64,000 nucleotides of DNA from Thermoflexus hugenholtzii (GTDB lineage Bacteria; Chloroflexota; Anaerolineae; Thermoflexales; Thermoflexaceae), in contig NZ_CP076326.1 of the NCBI RefSeq assembly GCF_018771565.1, positions 1 to 64,000 on the forward strand, given 5' to 3'. Below are positions 55,731-63,953 of the stretch, one piece after another. The notes under the pieces were generated by a model. That model saw nothing but the letters and a program-made list of their open reading frames with translations, was not told the origin of the DNA and did not search any database. The position numbers and the translations under genes were made by a program. Positions within the stretch are counted from its first letter, which is position 1. Each line of letters starts with the position of its first letter.

Positions 55731-57100
55731 CCGATCTCGCCCAGGGCCGTCACCAGGGCGTCCAGCTCCTCCCGGGTGTTCATCTCCGTGGCGCACAGCA
55801 GCATATGGCCCTCCAGCTCCGGGTAGGCCCGGCCCAGGTCGTAGCCGCCGATGATCTGATAGTCCTCATAGAGGATCCGGTTGATCTCCTCCACCGGCCG
55901 GGGGGTTCGGACCACAAACTCATGGAAGAAGGGCTGCTCCGTCCACACCTCGTAGCCGGGGAGGGCGGCGATGCGCCCGGCCAGGTAATGGGCCTTGTGG
56001 TAGCAGAGGGCGGCCACCTGGCGCAGGCCGTGCCGGCCCAGGGCCGAGAGATAGATCGTGGCCGCCAGAGCCATCAGGCCCACGTTGGTGGTGATGTTGC
56101 TGGTGGCCTTCTCCCGGCGGATGTGCTGCTCGCGGGTGGAGAGGGTGAGCACATAGCCCCGACGGCCCTCCAGGTCCACCGTCTCCCCCACCAGGCGCCC
56201 CGGCAGCTGGCGCACGAAGGCCATCCGGGTGGCCATCAGGCCCAGGTAAGGCCCGCCGAAGCTCAGGGGGATCCCCAGGGGCTGCCCCTCGCCCACCACG
56301 ATGTCCGCCCCCCAGGACCCCGGGGGTTCGAAGAGGGCCAGGGCGATGGGGTTGATCACCGCGATCAGCAGCGCCCCCGCCCGGTGCACGCGGTCCGCGG
56401 TCTCCCGCAGGCGGGCCGGCGGGAGCACCCGGCCCAGGAAGTCGGGGTAAGGGATCACCAGGGCCGCCGTCTCCCCATCCAGACGGGCCTCCAGCGCCTC
56501 CAGCACGGCCAGCGGCTCCCGCAGCTGCTCCCGGGTCCAGCCTTCATCCCCCTCCAGGCGGACGTCCAGGTGCTGCACGTAGGTGCGGACCACGGCCCGG
56601 TATTCCGGATGGATGGTGGGGAAGAGAAGGATACGGGGCCGCTCGCCCCGGGTTAGCCGCAGGGCCATCAGCACCGCCTCCGCCAGCGCCGAGGAGCCGT
56701 CGTAATGGCTGGCGTTGGCGACCTCCATGCCGGTGAGGGCGCAGATCATCGACTGGAACTCGAACATCGCCTGGAGGGTCCCCTGGCTGACCTCCGGCTG
56801 ATAGGGGGTGTAGGCGGTGTAGAACTCGCCCCGGCGGAGCAGCTCATCGACCACGGCGGGGATGAAATGGCGGTAGGCACCGGCCCCCAGGAAGCAGGCA
56901 TATTGGCCGGCGTGGGTGTTGGCCTCCGCCAGGGCCTCCAGCTCCCAGCGGGCCTCCAGCTCGGTCAGGGGAGGAGGGAGGTTCAGCGGAGGGAACCGAT
57001 AGGCTTCCGGGACATCCGCGAAGAGGTCCTCGATGCGCTCCACGCCGATGACCCGGAGCATCTCCTGACGCTCTTCCTCAGTGTGCGGGATGAACCGCAT
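55706..57100 (-). CDS. gcvPA: Glycine dehydrogenase (decarboxylating) subunit 1, GcvPA
   Basis: Other half of the split P-protein. The 464-residue protein has MRFIPHTEEERQEMLRVIGV, CFLGAGAYRHFIPAVVDELL and AYTPYQPEVSQGTLQAMFEFQSMI in pieces, and ADIVVGEGQPLGIPLSFGGPYLG. It lies 64 bp from gcvH and pairs with GcvPB to act on GcvH. The C-terminus of about 10 residues overlaps the repeat island, so it may have been lengthened by it. Confidence 0.95.
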   Translation of the reverse strand: MRFIPHTEEERQEMLRVIGVERIEDLFADVPEAYRFPPLNLPPPLTELEARWELEALAEANTHAGQYACFLGAGAYRHFIPAVVDELLRRGEFYTAYTPYQPEVSQGTLQAMFEFQSMICALTGMEVANASHYDGSSALAEAVLMALRLTRGERPRILLFPTIHPEYRAVVRTYVQHLDVRLEGDEGWTREQLREPLAVLEALEARLDGETAALVIPYPDFLGRVLPPARLRETADRVHRAGALLIAVINPIALALFEPPGSWGADIVVGEGQPLGIPLSFGGPYLGLMATRMAFVRQLPGRLVGETVDLEGRRGYVLTLSTREQHIRREKATSNITTNVGLMALAATIYLSALGRHGLRQVAALCYHKAHYLAGRIAALPGYEVWTEQPFFHEFVVRTPRPVEEINRILYEDYQIIGGYDLGRAYPELEGHMLLCATEMNTREELDALVTALGEIGGEGQSRG

Positions 57101-57164
57101 CGGCGCCTCCGGAACACGATGATCCCGCGCGAGGAACTTCGGGGTTGCGCGGAGGAAGATGGGC

Positions 57165-57554
57165 TCAGTGCGCGCGAGCTTCGCAGTGAGCCCGGTAGGC
57201 CTCCGCGTCCATCAGGGTCTCGTATTCCGCCGGATCGCTGGGGCGGAACCGGATCAGCCAGGCCCGCCCGTAGGGATCCTGGTTGACCCACTCCGGGTTC
57301 TGGACGAGCTCCGTGTTCACCGCGGTGATGGTCCCGCTCATCGGCATGTAAAGGTCGGCCGCGGCCTTGACCGACTCGATGGTCCCGAAGACCTCGCCCT
57401 TGCGGAAGGTGCGGCCGACCTCGGGGAGCTCCACGTAAACCACGTCGGAGAGCTGGCTCTGGGCGTAATCCGTGACACCGCAGACGGCTTCGTCGCCTTC
57501 CAGGCGGACCCACTCGTCGGACTCGGTGTAGCGGAGATCCGGCGGGATGTTCAT
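57165..57554 (-). CDS. gcvH: Glycine cleavage system H protein
   Basis: Lipoyl carrier that shuttles the aminomethyl group between P and T proteins. The 129-residue protein has LRYTESDEWVRLEGDEAVCG and the lipoyl Lys63 in FGTIESVKAAADLYMP. I chose the ATG at 57554; the frame upstream includes out-of-context residues. It leads the gcvH-gcvPA-gcvPB operon. No gcvT gene is in the window. Confidence 0.94.
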   Translation of the reverse strand: MNIPPDLRYTESDEWVRLEGDEAVCGVTDYAQSQLSDVVYVELPEVGRTFRKGEVFGTIESVKAAADLYMPMSGTITAVNTELVQNPEWVNQDPYGRAWLIRFRPSDPAEYETLMDAEAYRAHCEARAH

Positions 57555-57623
57555 GGTGACCTCCGGCGCAGAGGATCCATCTGTCTTCATTCTAAGCGGA
57601 TGGGCAGGCGAGGGCAACGGGGG

Positions 57624-58529
57624 TCATTCCGGCTTGCAGGCATACGCGGTGAAGAGATCGCCCAGGTTGATGTAAACCGGCAGGCGTTCCAGCCGCGCGG
57701 CCCGGACCAGCCGGCTCAGCAGCGCGCCCAGGGTTGGGAAGAGGGCGCGGACCCGGGTGGCGAGGTAGCCCAGGCGCAGGTAGCGGCCCTCGGCGGCGGC
57801 GTGGTGGAAGCGGAACCCGGCTCGCTCCAGCATGTGCTGCAGGGTGCGCCGGGAGAAGTAGTAAAGGTGCATCTCCATCAGCCAGGGCCACCGCGGGCCC
57901 AGCAACCGGGCGAAGGGGCTCTCGATGTCCATCGTATGGATCACCACCCAGCCCCCCGGCTTCAGGATGCGATGGATCTCCCGCAGCTCCCCCATCGGAT
58001 CGCTGAGGTGCTCGATGACGTCCCACATGGTGACCACATCGAACCAGGCCTCCGGGAAAGCGGCCTCCCGGAGGGTGCCTTCCACCACCCGCAGCCCCCG
58101 GGAGCGGGCGACCTCCACGGCCCATCGGGAAGGCTCTACCCCCCAGGCCTCCCAGCCGTGGGCCTGGGCGATCTCCAGGAACACGCCGACGTGGCAACCC
58201 ACATCCAGCAGCCGTCGGCCCCGGCCGGGTCCGAGGAGCCGCTCGATGGGCCGGAGGTGCCGCTCGAAGGTCAGCACCCGGCCCTCCCGCTCCAGGACAT
58301 ACAGCGGGTCCTCCATCGCCCGATAGGTTTCCGTGATCTCCGCCGTCTCATAGCGGGGGTTGGTGTAGACCAGTCCGCACTCCAGGCACTGCACGATGGG
58401 CGGATGGATGCCGTAGCCGTCGCTGGTGCACCGGAAGTCCGGAGCCCGGCTTCGCCGGCGGTCCAGGGTGCTGGGGAACCGCAGGCGGGCGCGGGAGGAG
58501 CCGCAGAGGTTGCAGGCCACGAACTCCAT
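57624..58529 (-). CDS. Class I SAM-dependent methyltransferase with N-terminal zinc knuckle
   Basis: A 301-residue methyltransferase with an N-terminal Cys pair, CNLCGSSRARLRF with a later CLECGLVYTNPRY (zinc ribbon), and SAM motif I RRLLDVGCHVGVFLEIAQ, then WDVIEHLSDPMGELREIHR. This matches the family that decorates sugar or polyketide carriers (Methyltransf_23 type). The acceptor is unknown. It lies 14 bp from a GT2 gene, suggesting envelope-glycan or lipid work. Confidence 0.85.
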   Translation of the reverse strand: MEFVACNLCGSSRARLRFPSTLDRRRSRAPDFRCTSDGYGIHPPIVQCLECGLVYTNPRYETAEITETYRAMEDPLYVLEREGRVLTFERHLRPIERLLGPGRGRRLLDVGCHVGVFLEIAQAHGWEAWGVEPSRWAVEVARSRGLRVVEGTLREAAFPEAWFDVVTMWDVIEHLSDPMGELREIHRILKPGGWVVIHTMDIESPFARLLGPRWPWLMEMHLYYFSRRTLQHMLERAGFRFHHAAAEGRYLRLGYLATRVRALFPTLGALLSRLVRAARLERLPVYINLGDLFTAYACKPE

Positions 58530-58543
58530 CGAAGCCTCCAGGG

Positions 58544-59251
58544 TTATCCGGCGATCCGGTCGCGGGCGAGCCGGAGGACGGTGCCCAGGGCCCGCCAGAT
58601 CTCCCGCCGGGAGATCTTGGACCGCCCGTAGCGGCGGTCCTGGAAGCGGATGGGCACCTCGGCGATGCGGAAGCCGGCCCGCTGCGCCCGGTAGGTGATC
58701 TCAATGAGGAAAGCGTAGCCCTCGGCGCGGATGGTCTCCGGGGCGATGGCCTCCAGGACCTGGGGGCGATAGCAGCGGAAGCCGGTAGTGACGTCGCGGG
58801 GGGTCAGCCCCAGCACGAGGCGGGCGAACCCGTTGGCCCCTCGGCTCAGCAGCCGGCGATACCACGGGCTGTCGATCACCTCCCCGCCGGGGACATAACG
58901 GGATCCGATCACCAGGTCCGCCTCCCGGCTTCTGGCGAGGAGATCGGGCAGGTGGGCCGGATGGTGGGAGAAGTCCGCGTCCATGGTGAGGAGACGGTCG
59001 TAGCCCCGAGCCCGGCCGAAGCGGAACCCGGCCACGTAAGCGGTCCCTAAGCCCAGCTTGGCCGGCCGATGAATCACGTGGATCCGTGGATCCGCCGCGG
59101 CCATCCGGTCCACAATCTCCCCCGTCCCATCGGGGGAATGATCGTCCACGACCACCACCTCCAGGTCCAGGGGGAGGCTCAGGATGGCCCGGATGAGGGC
59201 CTCAATGTTCTCCCGTTCGTTATAGGTGGGGATGATCACCAGGCTGCGCAC
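58544..59251 (-). CDS. Polyprenol monophosphomannose synthase-like GT2 glycosyltransferase
   Basis: Transfers a sugar, probably mannose or glucose, from a nucleotide sugar to polyprenyl phosphate. The 235-residue protein has VIIPTYNERENIEALIRAIL, DDHSPDGTGEIVDRM, the metal-binding LTMDADFSHHPAHLPDLL, and RDVTTGFRCYRPQVLEAI, all typical of Dpm1/Ppm1-type enzymes. There is no C-terminal TM segment. It lies between two methyltransferase genes on the - strand. The sugar is not decided. Confidence 0.92.
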   Translation of the reverse strand: MRSLVIIPTYNERENIEALIRAILSLPLDLEVVVVDDHSPDGTGEIVDRMAAADPRIHVIHRPAKLGLGTAYVAGFRFGRARGYDRLLTMDADFSHHPAHLPDLLARSREADLVIGSRYVPGGEVIDSPWYRRLLSRGANGFARLVLGLTPRDVTTGFRCYRPQVLEAIAPETIRAEGYAFLIEITYRAQRAGFRIAEVPIRFQDRRYGRSKISRREIWRALGTVLRLARDRIAG

Positions 59252-59270
59252 CGGCTCTCGCTCCTTTCCT

Positions 59271-60041
59271 TCAAGAGGGATGGGCAGGGGCGTGGGATGC
59301 GATCAGGATCATCCGCTGTTTGCGGATGATCCATCCATCTGAGCGGCGGAGGAGGATCTCTGCGGCTTCGGGGCCGCCGGAGGCGGCGAAGGCGCGGGCT
59401 CGGGCGGCGGCCGGGCCGTCCGGGGGCACCGGCGCCCACCAGCGCTCCCAGGGGAGAAGCTCCTCCACGACCTCCAGAGCGCGCACCTGCAGGCCGGCGG
59501 CCTTTATCCGGGCTTGCCATTCCTCCCGACTGAGGGCTTGCATGTGGGAGGGATCCCGGATCCGTTCCAGCTCGTTCAGGAAGCGGGCGGCGGCCGGGTC
59601 GGAGGGGGCGATCATATCCACCAGGCCCAGCCGTCCGTTCGGGGCGAGCACGCGGGCCATCTCCGCGAGGGCGCGGGGGAGCTTCGGGAAGTGATGGGCC
59701 GCCCGCCGACAGGTAACCCACTCGAAGACCCCATCGCGGAACGGCAGGGCCTCCGCGTCACCGATCACGAAGAAGGACCGGGGGAAGGGATCGGCCTGGC
59801 GCCGGAACTCCCGGGCCATCGCCGGGGTGAGATCCAGGCCCACCACGGCCTCCACGTATGGGGCCAGGGCGAAGGCGGTGTGCCCGGGGCCTGTCGCCAC
59901 GTCCAGCAAACGCCCGTGGCCCTGAGGTTGAAGCATGGCGATCAGCCGCTGCAGATCCTCCCCGGAGCGATGGGAGACGCTCTCGGTGTAGGCCGGGGCA
60001 TAACGGGAGAAGAAGTCCTCCGCCCGCTCTTTGGGATCCAT
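59271..60041 (-). CDS. UbiE-like class I methyltransferase
   Basis: A 256-residue SAM methyltransferase with motif I LLDVATGPGHTAFALAPY, acidic motif VVGLDLTPAMAREFRRQ, WVTCRRAAHHFPKLPRALAEMARVL in pieces, and motif III-like GRLGLVDMIAPSD. It resembles UbiE/Coq5-type and generic Methyltransf_11 enzymes; acceptor unknown. I chose the ATG at 60041 (SD GGAGGCC); upstream sequence lacks homology. Its stop lies 20 bp from the GT2 gene start. Confidence 0.9.
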   Translation of the reverse strand: MDPKERAEDFFSRYAPAYTESVSHRSGEDLQRLIAMLQPQGHGRLLDVATGPGHTAFALAPYVEAVVGLDLTPAMAREFRRQADPFPRSFFVIGDAEALPFRDGVFEWVTCRRAAHHFPKLPRALAEMARVLAPNGRLGLVDMIAPSDPAAARFLNELERIRDPSHMQALSREEWQARIKAAGLQVRALEVVEELLPWERWWAPVPPDGPAAARARAFAASGGPEAAEILLRRSDGWIIRKQRMILIASHAPAHPS

Positions 60042-60200
60042 GGCCTCCTCCGAACGCGGATGCGCTTCTATCATAACGCGGAAGATCCGGAGGGCGTTCC
60101 AGGGGAGGACGCCAGGGATCCCCACGCCTCCGTTCCGGTCGACGCGGGGCATGCCCCGATGGCCGAATGTGACCGCCGCATCCTTTTTCGCTCAAACGAC

Positions 60201-60229
60201 TTGACAGAAAAACCTGCGCGTGCTACATA
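60201..60229 (+). promoter_or_regulatory. Putative promoter of the sulfurtransferase leader
   Basis: A perfect TTGACA (60201-60206), a 17-bp spacer, then TACATA (60224-60229). It lies in a locally AT-rich patch between the methyltransferase and sulfurtransferase genes. The -10 is weaker than the -35. Confidence 0.5.
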
Positions 60230-60261
60230 TATGGACAAACCCCGGAAGGCGTGGGCCGCCG

Positions 60262-60417
60262 ATGCGGATTGGGATCCGGCATCCACCGGCTGGCGCGAGG
60301 GGCGCTCCGCGGTTGCGGATCGCGCAGCGGGTGGATCTCATCTCCTCGATGAACACCTGTATCTGTCCTGAGCGGGGGCAGAAGGGGGCCGCCCGCTTGG
60401 GACGCGCGCCCCGCTGA
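60262..60417 (+). CDS. Candidate cysteine leader peptide upstream of the sulfurtransferase gene
   Basis: A 51-codon open frame from the ATG at 60262 with the segment QRVDLISSMNTCICPERG, with Cys codons at 60358-60360 and 60364-60366. The RVDL...C pattern resembles, from memory, the leader peptides encoded before cysteine genes and CysA2-type sulfurtransferases in actinobacteria. A shorter version could start from TTG at 60313 or ATG at 60349. GGAAGG is 12 nt upstream of 60262. Downstream hairpins begin right after the Cys codons. A regulatory rather than enzymatic role is inferred. Confidence 0.4.
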   Translation: MRIGIRHPPAGARGAPRLRIAQRVDLISSMNTCICPERGQKGAARLGRAPR

Positions 60418-60549
60418 GCGGAACCGACCTCCCTCTGCCCCCGCTTCTCCGCTTCCGGTCAACCCAACCTCCCTCCCTCTACCGGTTCTGTTCTCCCTGT
60501 CGTCAGTTGCCGTTTTCAATCCGCCAGGGGTGAGCGGAGAGCAGAACCG
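60371..60549 (+). promoter_or_regulatory. Structured leader with nested hairpins (attenuator candidate)
   Basis: AGCGGGGGCAGA (60371-60382) pairs perfectly with TCTGCCCCCGCT (60434-60445). CGGTTCTGTTCTCC (60483-60496) pairs with GGAGAGCAGAACCG (60536-60549), with 1 mismatch in 14. The first arm starts 5 nt after the second Cys codon of the leader ORF, as needed for ribosome-controlled folding. The rest of the gap to 60690 holds smaller GGGG/CCCC hairpins and the sulfurtransferase SD. Confidence 0.5.
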
Positions 60550-60690
60550 AAGGGGAGCCTAAGAGACCACCTTGGCGGAGGTGATCTTCCCTTTACAGGG
60601 AAAACGGATCCCCTTCGGGGGGAGGGGGATAGAGAAGTTGTTCTCCCAACCCGCCTGATTCCAAAAACTGAGCTTCAGGAGGGACCTGCC

Positions 60691-61536
60691 ATGGCGACGT
60701 ATGCGGATCCGCAGGCTTTGGTGGACACCGAGTGGGTGGCCCAGCACCTTCAGGATCCGAAGGTGCGGATCGTGGAGGTGGATTATGACCCGGCCAGCGC
60801 CTATCATCTGGGCCACATCCCGGGCGCGGTGCTCTTCGACTGGCGGAAGGATCTGAACGATCCAGTGCGGCGGGACATCCTGAGCAAGGAGGCCTTCGAG
60901 GCCCTCAACAGCCGCGCCGGGATCTCCAACGACACCACCGTGGTGCTTTACGGGGATTTCCGGAACTGGTTCGCGGCCTTCGCCTTCTGGATCTACAAGT
61001 ATTACGGCCATGCGGATGTGCGGTTGCTGAACGGCGGCCGCAAGAAGTGGATCGAGGAGAAACGCCCGCTCACCGAGGAAGTCCCTTCGTATCCCCCAAC
61101 CACCTATCGGGCTCAGGACCCGGACGCTCGGCTGCGGGCGCATCTGCCCTACGTCCTGAACGTGCTGGGCAAGCGCGGGGTGGCCCTGGTGGATGTGCGT
61201 TCCCCGGCGGAGTTCACCGGGGAGATCACCGCTCCGCCGGAGTATCCCAACGAGGCGGCCCAGCGGGGCGGCCACATCCCCGGCGCGGTGAACATCCCAT
61301 GGTCGAAGGCCCTCAACGACGATGACACCTTCAAGGATGCCGAGTCCCTGCGCCGGATCTATGAGGAGGCAGGGGTCACCCCGGACAAGGAGGTCATCAC
61401 TTACTGCCGCATCGGAGAGCGCTCCTCGGTGACCTGGTTCGTGTTGCGCCATCTGCTGGGCTATCCCAACGTCCGCAACTATGACGGCTCGTGGTCCGAG
61501 TGGGGCAACACGGTGGGGCTTCCCATCGAGCGCTGA
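60691..61536 (+). CDS. Thiosulfate sulfurtransferase (rhodanese), CysA2/SseA-like
   Basis: Transfers sulfane sulfur from thiosulfate or 3-mercaptopyruvate to acceptors. The 281-residue protein has two rhodanese domains. The active-site loop is C239-R-I-G-E-R244 in [17 protein letters not shown]. It is very similar over its length, from memory, to mycobacterial CysA2, including [20 protein letters not shown] and [14 protein letters not shown]. The ATG follows CAGGAGGGAC. It is preceded by the structured leader described here and followed by a TusA-like gene. Confidence 0.95.
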   Translation: MATYADPQALVDTEWVAQHLQDPKVRIVEVDYDPASAYHLGHIPGAVLFDWRKDLNDPVRRDILSKEAFEALNSRAGISNDTTVVLYGDFRNWFAAFAFWIYKYYGHADVRLLNGGRKKWIEEKRPLTEEVPSYPPTTYRAQDPDARLRAHLPYVLNVLGKRGVALVDVRSPAEFTGEITAPPEYPNEAAQRGGHIPGAVNIPWSKALNDDDTFKDAESLRRIYEEAGVTPDKEVITYCRIGERSSVTWFVLRHLLGYPNVRNYDGSWSEWGNTVGLPIER

Positions 61537-61606
61537 ACGACAGAAGGGCTGGGCGGGCGCCCGGCGCTCCCGCCCAGCCTTTGCTCCTCGGTAGTGGGAG
61601 GTGGGC

Positions 61607-61849
61607 ATGGCGCGGGTGGTGCGGACGGTGGATCTGCGGGCCGGGGTGGAGCTGTGCACGGATTCCCCGATCGGGCGGGTTCAGCAGGCCCTGGCTGGCC
61701 TGGGGCTGGAGGAGGCGGTGGCGGTGTGGGTGAAAGGCTACGCCGACGAGTTCACCGTCACCGCGTGGGCCAAGCGGAACGGCTATGCGGTCCTGGAGGT
61801 GCACCGGGAGGGCGAGGAGGCCCGCATCCTGCTGGGGATGTCCCCTTGA
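61607..61849 (+). CDS. TusA-like sulfur-carrier protein
   Basis: An 80-residue protein with a TusA-like fold: VDLRAGVELCTDSPIGRVQQA, with the Cys of the sulfur-binding motif in ELCTDSPI, and VLEVHREGEEARILLG. TusA-type proteins carry persulfide sulfur for delivery. The usual CPxP at the Cys is changed to CTDSP. The ATG at 61607 follows GGGAGGTGGG. It is 70 bp from the sulfurtransferase and probably accepts sulfur from it. Confidence 0.72.
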   Translation: MARVVRTVDLRAGVELCTDSPIGRVQQALAGLGLEEAVAVWVKGYADEFTVTAWAKRNGYAVLEVHREGEEARILLGMSP

Positions 61850-61910
61850 GTTGCTTTGGATCGAGGTGACGCCCCTGGTTTCGAGCGATCACGAGCCATC
61901 CAGAGGATTG

Positions 61911-61952
61911 CATGAGCTGTTTCATCTGTGAGGAACATTGCCCGGTGGGCTG
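61911..61952 (+). CDS. Cys-rich 13-codon ORF before the carbonic anhydrase gene
   Basis: ATG AGC TGT TTC ATC TGT GAG GAA CAT TGC CCG GTG GGC TGA: the 13-residue peptide has three Cys. AGAGG lies 5 nt upstream of the ATG. Its end lies inside an 8-bp hairpin (GGGCTGAC at 61947-61954, GTCAGCCC at 61967-61974). It could be a leader peptide, or a remnant of an HIT-like protein start. Too short to be sure. Confidence 0.35.
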
Positions 61953-62036
61953 ACTGTAGACTGTATGTCAGCCCGGAGCGAAGCCCATTGCATGCGATAT
62001 GGCCTTTCCCTGAGGAAACAGAAAGGAGGGATGGGG

Positions 62037-62537
62037 ATGAGCGAGATCGATGAGCTGTTGCGCCGCAACGAGGCCTACGCGGCCTCCTTCGACCAGGGTC
62101 ACCTCCCCGCCGCTCCCTCCCGGCGGCTGGCCATCGTGACCTGCATGGACGCGCGCATCGATGTGCACCGGATCCTGGGCCTGCGGGAGGGGGAGGCGCA
62201 CATCCTCCGCAACGCCGGAGGGGTGGTCACGGAGGATGTGATCCGTTCCCTGACGATCTCCCAACGCCTGCTGGGCACGCGGGAGATCATGCTCATCCAT
62301 CACACGGACTGCGGCATGCTGACGTTCCGGGATGATGATGTAAAGGATCGCATCCAGGCGGAGATCGGGATCCGGCCGCCCTTCGCCTTCGAGGCCTTCT
62401 CCGATCTGGAGGAGGATATCCGACAATCCATCCGGCGGCTTCAGGCCAGCCCCTTCCTGCTCCATAAAGACGCCATCCGCGGCTTCATTTACGACGTGCG
62501 CACCGGCCGGCTTCGCGAAGTTCCCATGAATCCCTAA
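62037..62537 (+). CDS. Beta-class carbonic anhydrase
   Basis: Interconverts CO2 and bicarbonate. The 166-residue protein has zinc ligands C36 (TC36MDAR), H89 and C92 (HHTDCGM) and the Asp38-Arg40 dyad, with GEAHILRNAGGVVTEDVIRSL in pieces. It closely matches, from memory, the mycobacterial Rv1284-type enzymes. I chose the ATG at 62037 since GAAAGGAGGG is at the correct distance; two in-frame ATGs lie upstream. It fits with a CO-oxidising, CO2-producing metabolism. Confidence 0.95.
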   Translation: MSEIDELLRRNEAYAASFDQGHLPAAPSRRLAIVTCMDARIDVHRILGLREGEAHILRNAGGVVTEDVIRSLTISQRLLGTREIMLIHHTDCGMLTFRDDDVKDRIQAEIGIRPPFAFEAFSDLEEDIRQSIRRLQASPFLLHKDAIRGFIYDVRTGRLREVPMNP

Positions 62538-62555
62538 CCCTTCCAGAGATGAGCG

Positions 62556-62738
62556 ATGGCGCTCCGGGGGCTCGACCCCAGCTTCTATCCGTCCCCTCGG
62601 CTCACCATGCAGGCGCCCCCGGAGCGCCCGGCCGATGTGGCGACGGTGAACCCGAACCCGGATGGGCGGCCCGATGCCCTTGCGGTGGTGGATGTGGATC
62701 CCCGTTCCCCCACTTACGGGCAGGTGGATCAGCGGTGA
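62556..62738 (+). pseudogene. Truncated SBP56/methanethiol oxidase-like gene
   Basis: The 60-residue frame reads DPSFYPSPRLTMQAPPERPA, DALAVVDVDPRSPTYGQV then stops. This is the N-terminal signature of selenium-binding protein 56, which acts as methanethiol oxidase. Full-length proteins are about 460 residues, so over 85% is missing. There is a faint continuation in other frames up to about 62780. It sits between the carbonic anhydrase and nuoA genes. Confidence 0.7.
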
Positions 62739-62747
62739 AACAAATGA

Positions 62748-62906
62748 CGATGCGCTGCGGGGTGGTATGCATGGACCGCCGGCCTGATCGCCCGGGTCAT
62801 GGATGAGGGCAGTCCCTTGGCCCTTCTCCGACAGGCCGGGGTGAACCTGGACCTCCTCGGGGCGTTCGCGTTGATCGGCCCGGCGCTGCGGACATTTTTT
62901 GGATGA
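62748..62906 (+). other. Possible degenerate coding fragment
   Basis: An open frame from 62748 to the stop at 62904-62906 reads GWYAWTAGLIARVMDEGSPL and LLGAFALIGPALRTFFG, with ordinary amino-acid composition but no start codon near its beginning. It may be the tail of a broken gene. I do not recognise it. Confidence 0.3.
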
Positions 62907-62983
62907 AGGACCTCTTTCAAATTCAGAGTCCCCGTGCGGGGCTTGCAGCCTCCCCCCAATCTTGTTCCGCTGCGCACGAAAGA

Positions 62984-63011
62984 TTGACGCTCCCTCCCTT
63001 TGTGGTAAAAT
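62984..63011 (+). promoter_or_regulatory. Putative promoter of the nuo operon
   Basis: TTGACG (62984-62989), a 16-bp spacer and TAAAAT (63006-63011), 29 bp before the nuoA ATG. Close to the sigma70 consensus. Confidence 0.6.
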
Positions 63012-63039
63012 GAACAAAAGGTTCCCGAGGGGGATATCG

Positions 63040-63411
63040 ATGTCGACGGGGACGTTGCTGGAGTATGTGCCCATCGGGATGTTGCTCCTGATCGGGCTGG
63101 GGATCGGGGGCGTGGCCCTGGTGGCGCCGGCCCTGCTGGCTCCCAAGCGGCCCAGCCGCCGCAAGCATCTCCCCTATGAGTCCGGCATGCTCCCCATCGG
63201 GCCGGCCCAGCGTCGCTTCCCGGTCAAGTTTTACCTCACCGCCCTGCTTTTTATCCTCTTCGACATTGAGATCATCTTTTTCTACCCCTGGGCCCTGCAG
63301 GTGCGGGCGTTGCGGACCCTGGCCCTCGTGGAGATGGGGCTCTTCGTCCTGGTCCTGCTGATCGGGTATGTCTACGCCTGGCGGAAAGGAGCCTTCGAAT
63401 GGGAGCGGTGA
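63040..63411 (+). CDS. nuoA: NADH-quinone oxidoreductase subunit A
   Basis: Membrane subunit of complex I. The 123-residue protein has three TM helices and the conserved [35 protein letters not shown] in pieces, and [10 protein letters not shown]. The ATG at 63040 follows CGAGGGGG. The frame extends upstream but with no TM pattern. It overlaps nuoB by 13 bp, so the two are translated from one mRNA. Confidence 0.94.
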   Translation: MSTGTLLEYVPIGMLLLIGLGIGGVALVAPALLAPKRPSRRKHLPYESGMLPIGPAQRRFPVKFYLTALLFILFDIEIIFFYPWALQVRALRTLALVEMGLFVLVLLIGYVYAWRKGAFEWER

Positions 63412-63926
63412 GCGAGCCTTTGACGGGATACAGCCCTTCGGCGCCGGGTCAGAAGAACGGGGAGATGGGGGTGGCTTTGACCACCCTGGAGGAGGCCCTG
63501 GAGTGGGTGGCCGCCTGGGGGCGCACCCGGGCGATGTGGCCGCTGCTCTTCGGCCTGGCCTGCTGCGCCATCGAGATGATGGCCACCCAGGCCAGCCACT
63601 ACGACCTCTCCCGCTTCGGGATGGAGATCATGCGGGCCTCCCCCCGTCAGGCGGATCTCATGATCGTGGCCGGGCGGGTGAGCCGGAAGATGGCCCCGGT
63701 GGTCCGGCGGCTCTACGATCAGATGACCGAGCCCAAGTGGGTGATCGCCATGGGCGATTGCGCCTCCACCGGCGGCGTCTTCAACAACTACGCCATCGTC
63801 CAGGGGGTGGATGAGATCATCCCCGTGGACGTCTACGTCTCCGGCTGCCCCCCGCGCCCGGAGGGCCTGATCGACGGCATCATGCGGCTTCACGAGAAGA
63901 TCCGCCGGGGGAGCCGATCCCGCTGA
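63399..63926 (+). CDS. nuoB: NADH-quinone oxidoreductase subunit B
   Basis: Subunit of complex I that holds the N2 [4Fe-4S] cluster next to the quinone site. The 175-residue protein has the cluster Cys in [23 protein letters not shown] (in pieces), [13 protein letters not shown] and [15 protein letters not shown]. The start overlaps nuoA; GGGAGC is too far to be a clear SD. Confidence 0.95.
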   Translation: MGAVSEPLTGYSPSAPGQKNGEMGVALTTLEEALEWVAAWGRTRAMWPLLFGLACCAIEMMATQASHYDLSRFGMEIMRASPRQADLMIVAGRVSRKMAPVVRRLYDQMTEPKWVIAMGDCASTGGVFNNYAIVQGVDEIIPVDVYVSGCPPRPEGLIDGIMRLHEKIRRGSRSR

Positions 63927-63953
63927 TGGGCGATCGAGGGGCTCCCACCGGCC

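Noticed and set aside
60220-60261. Extended protein starting from GTG at 60220
   Set aside because: Start lies in the promoter -10 region; only the Cys-containing part could be a leader peptide.
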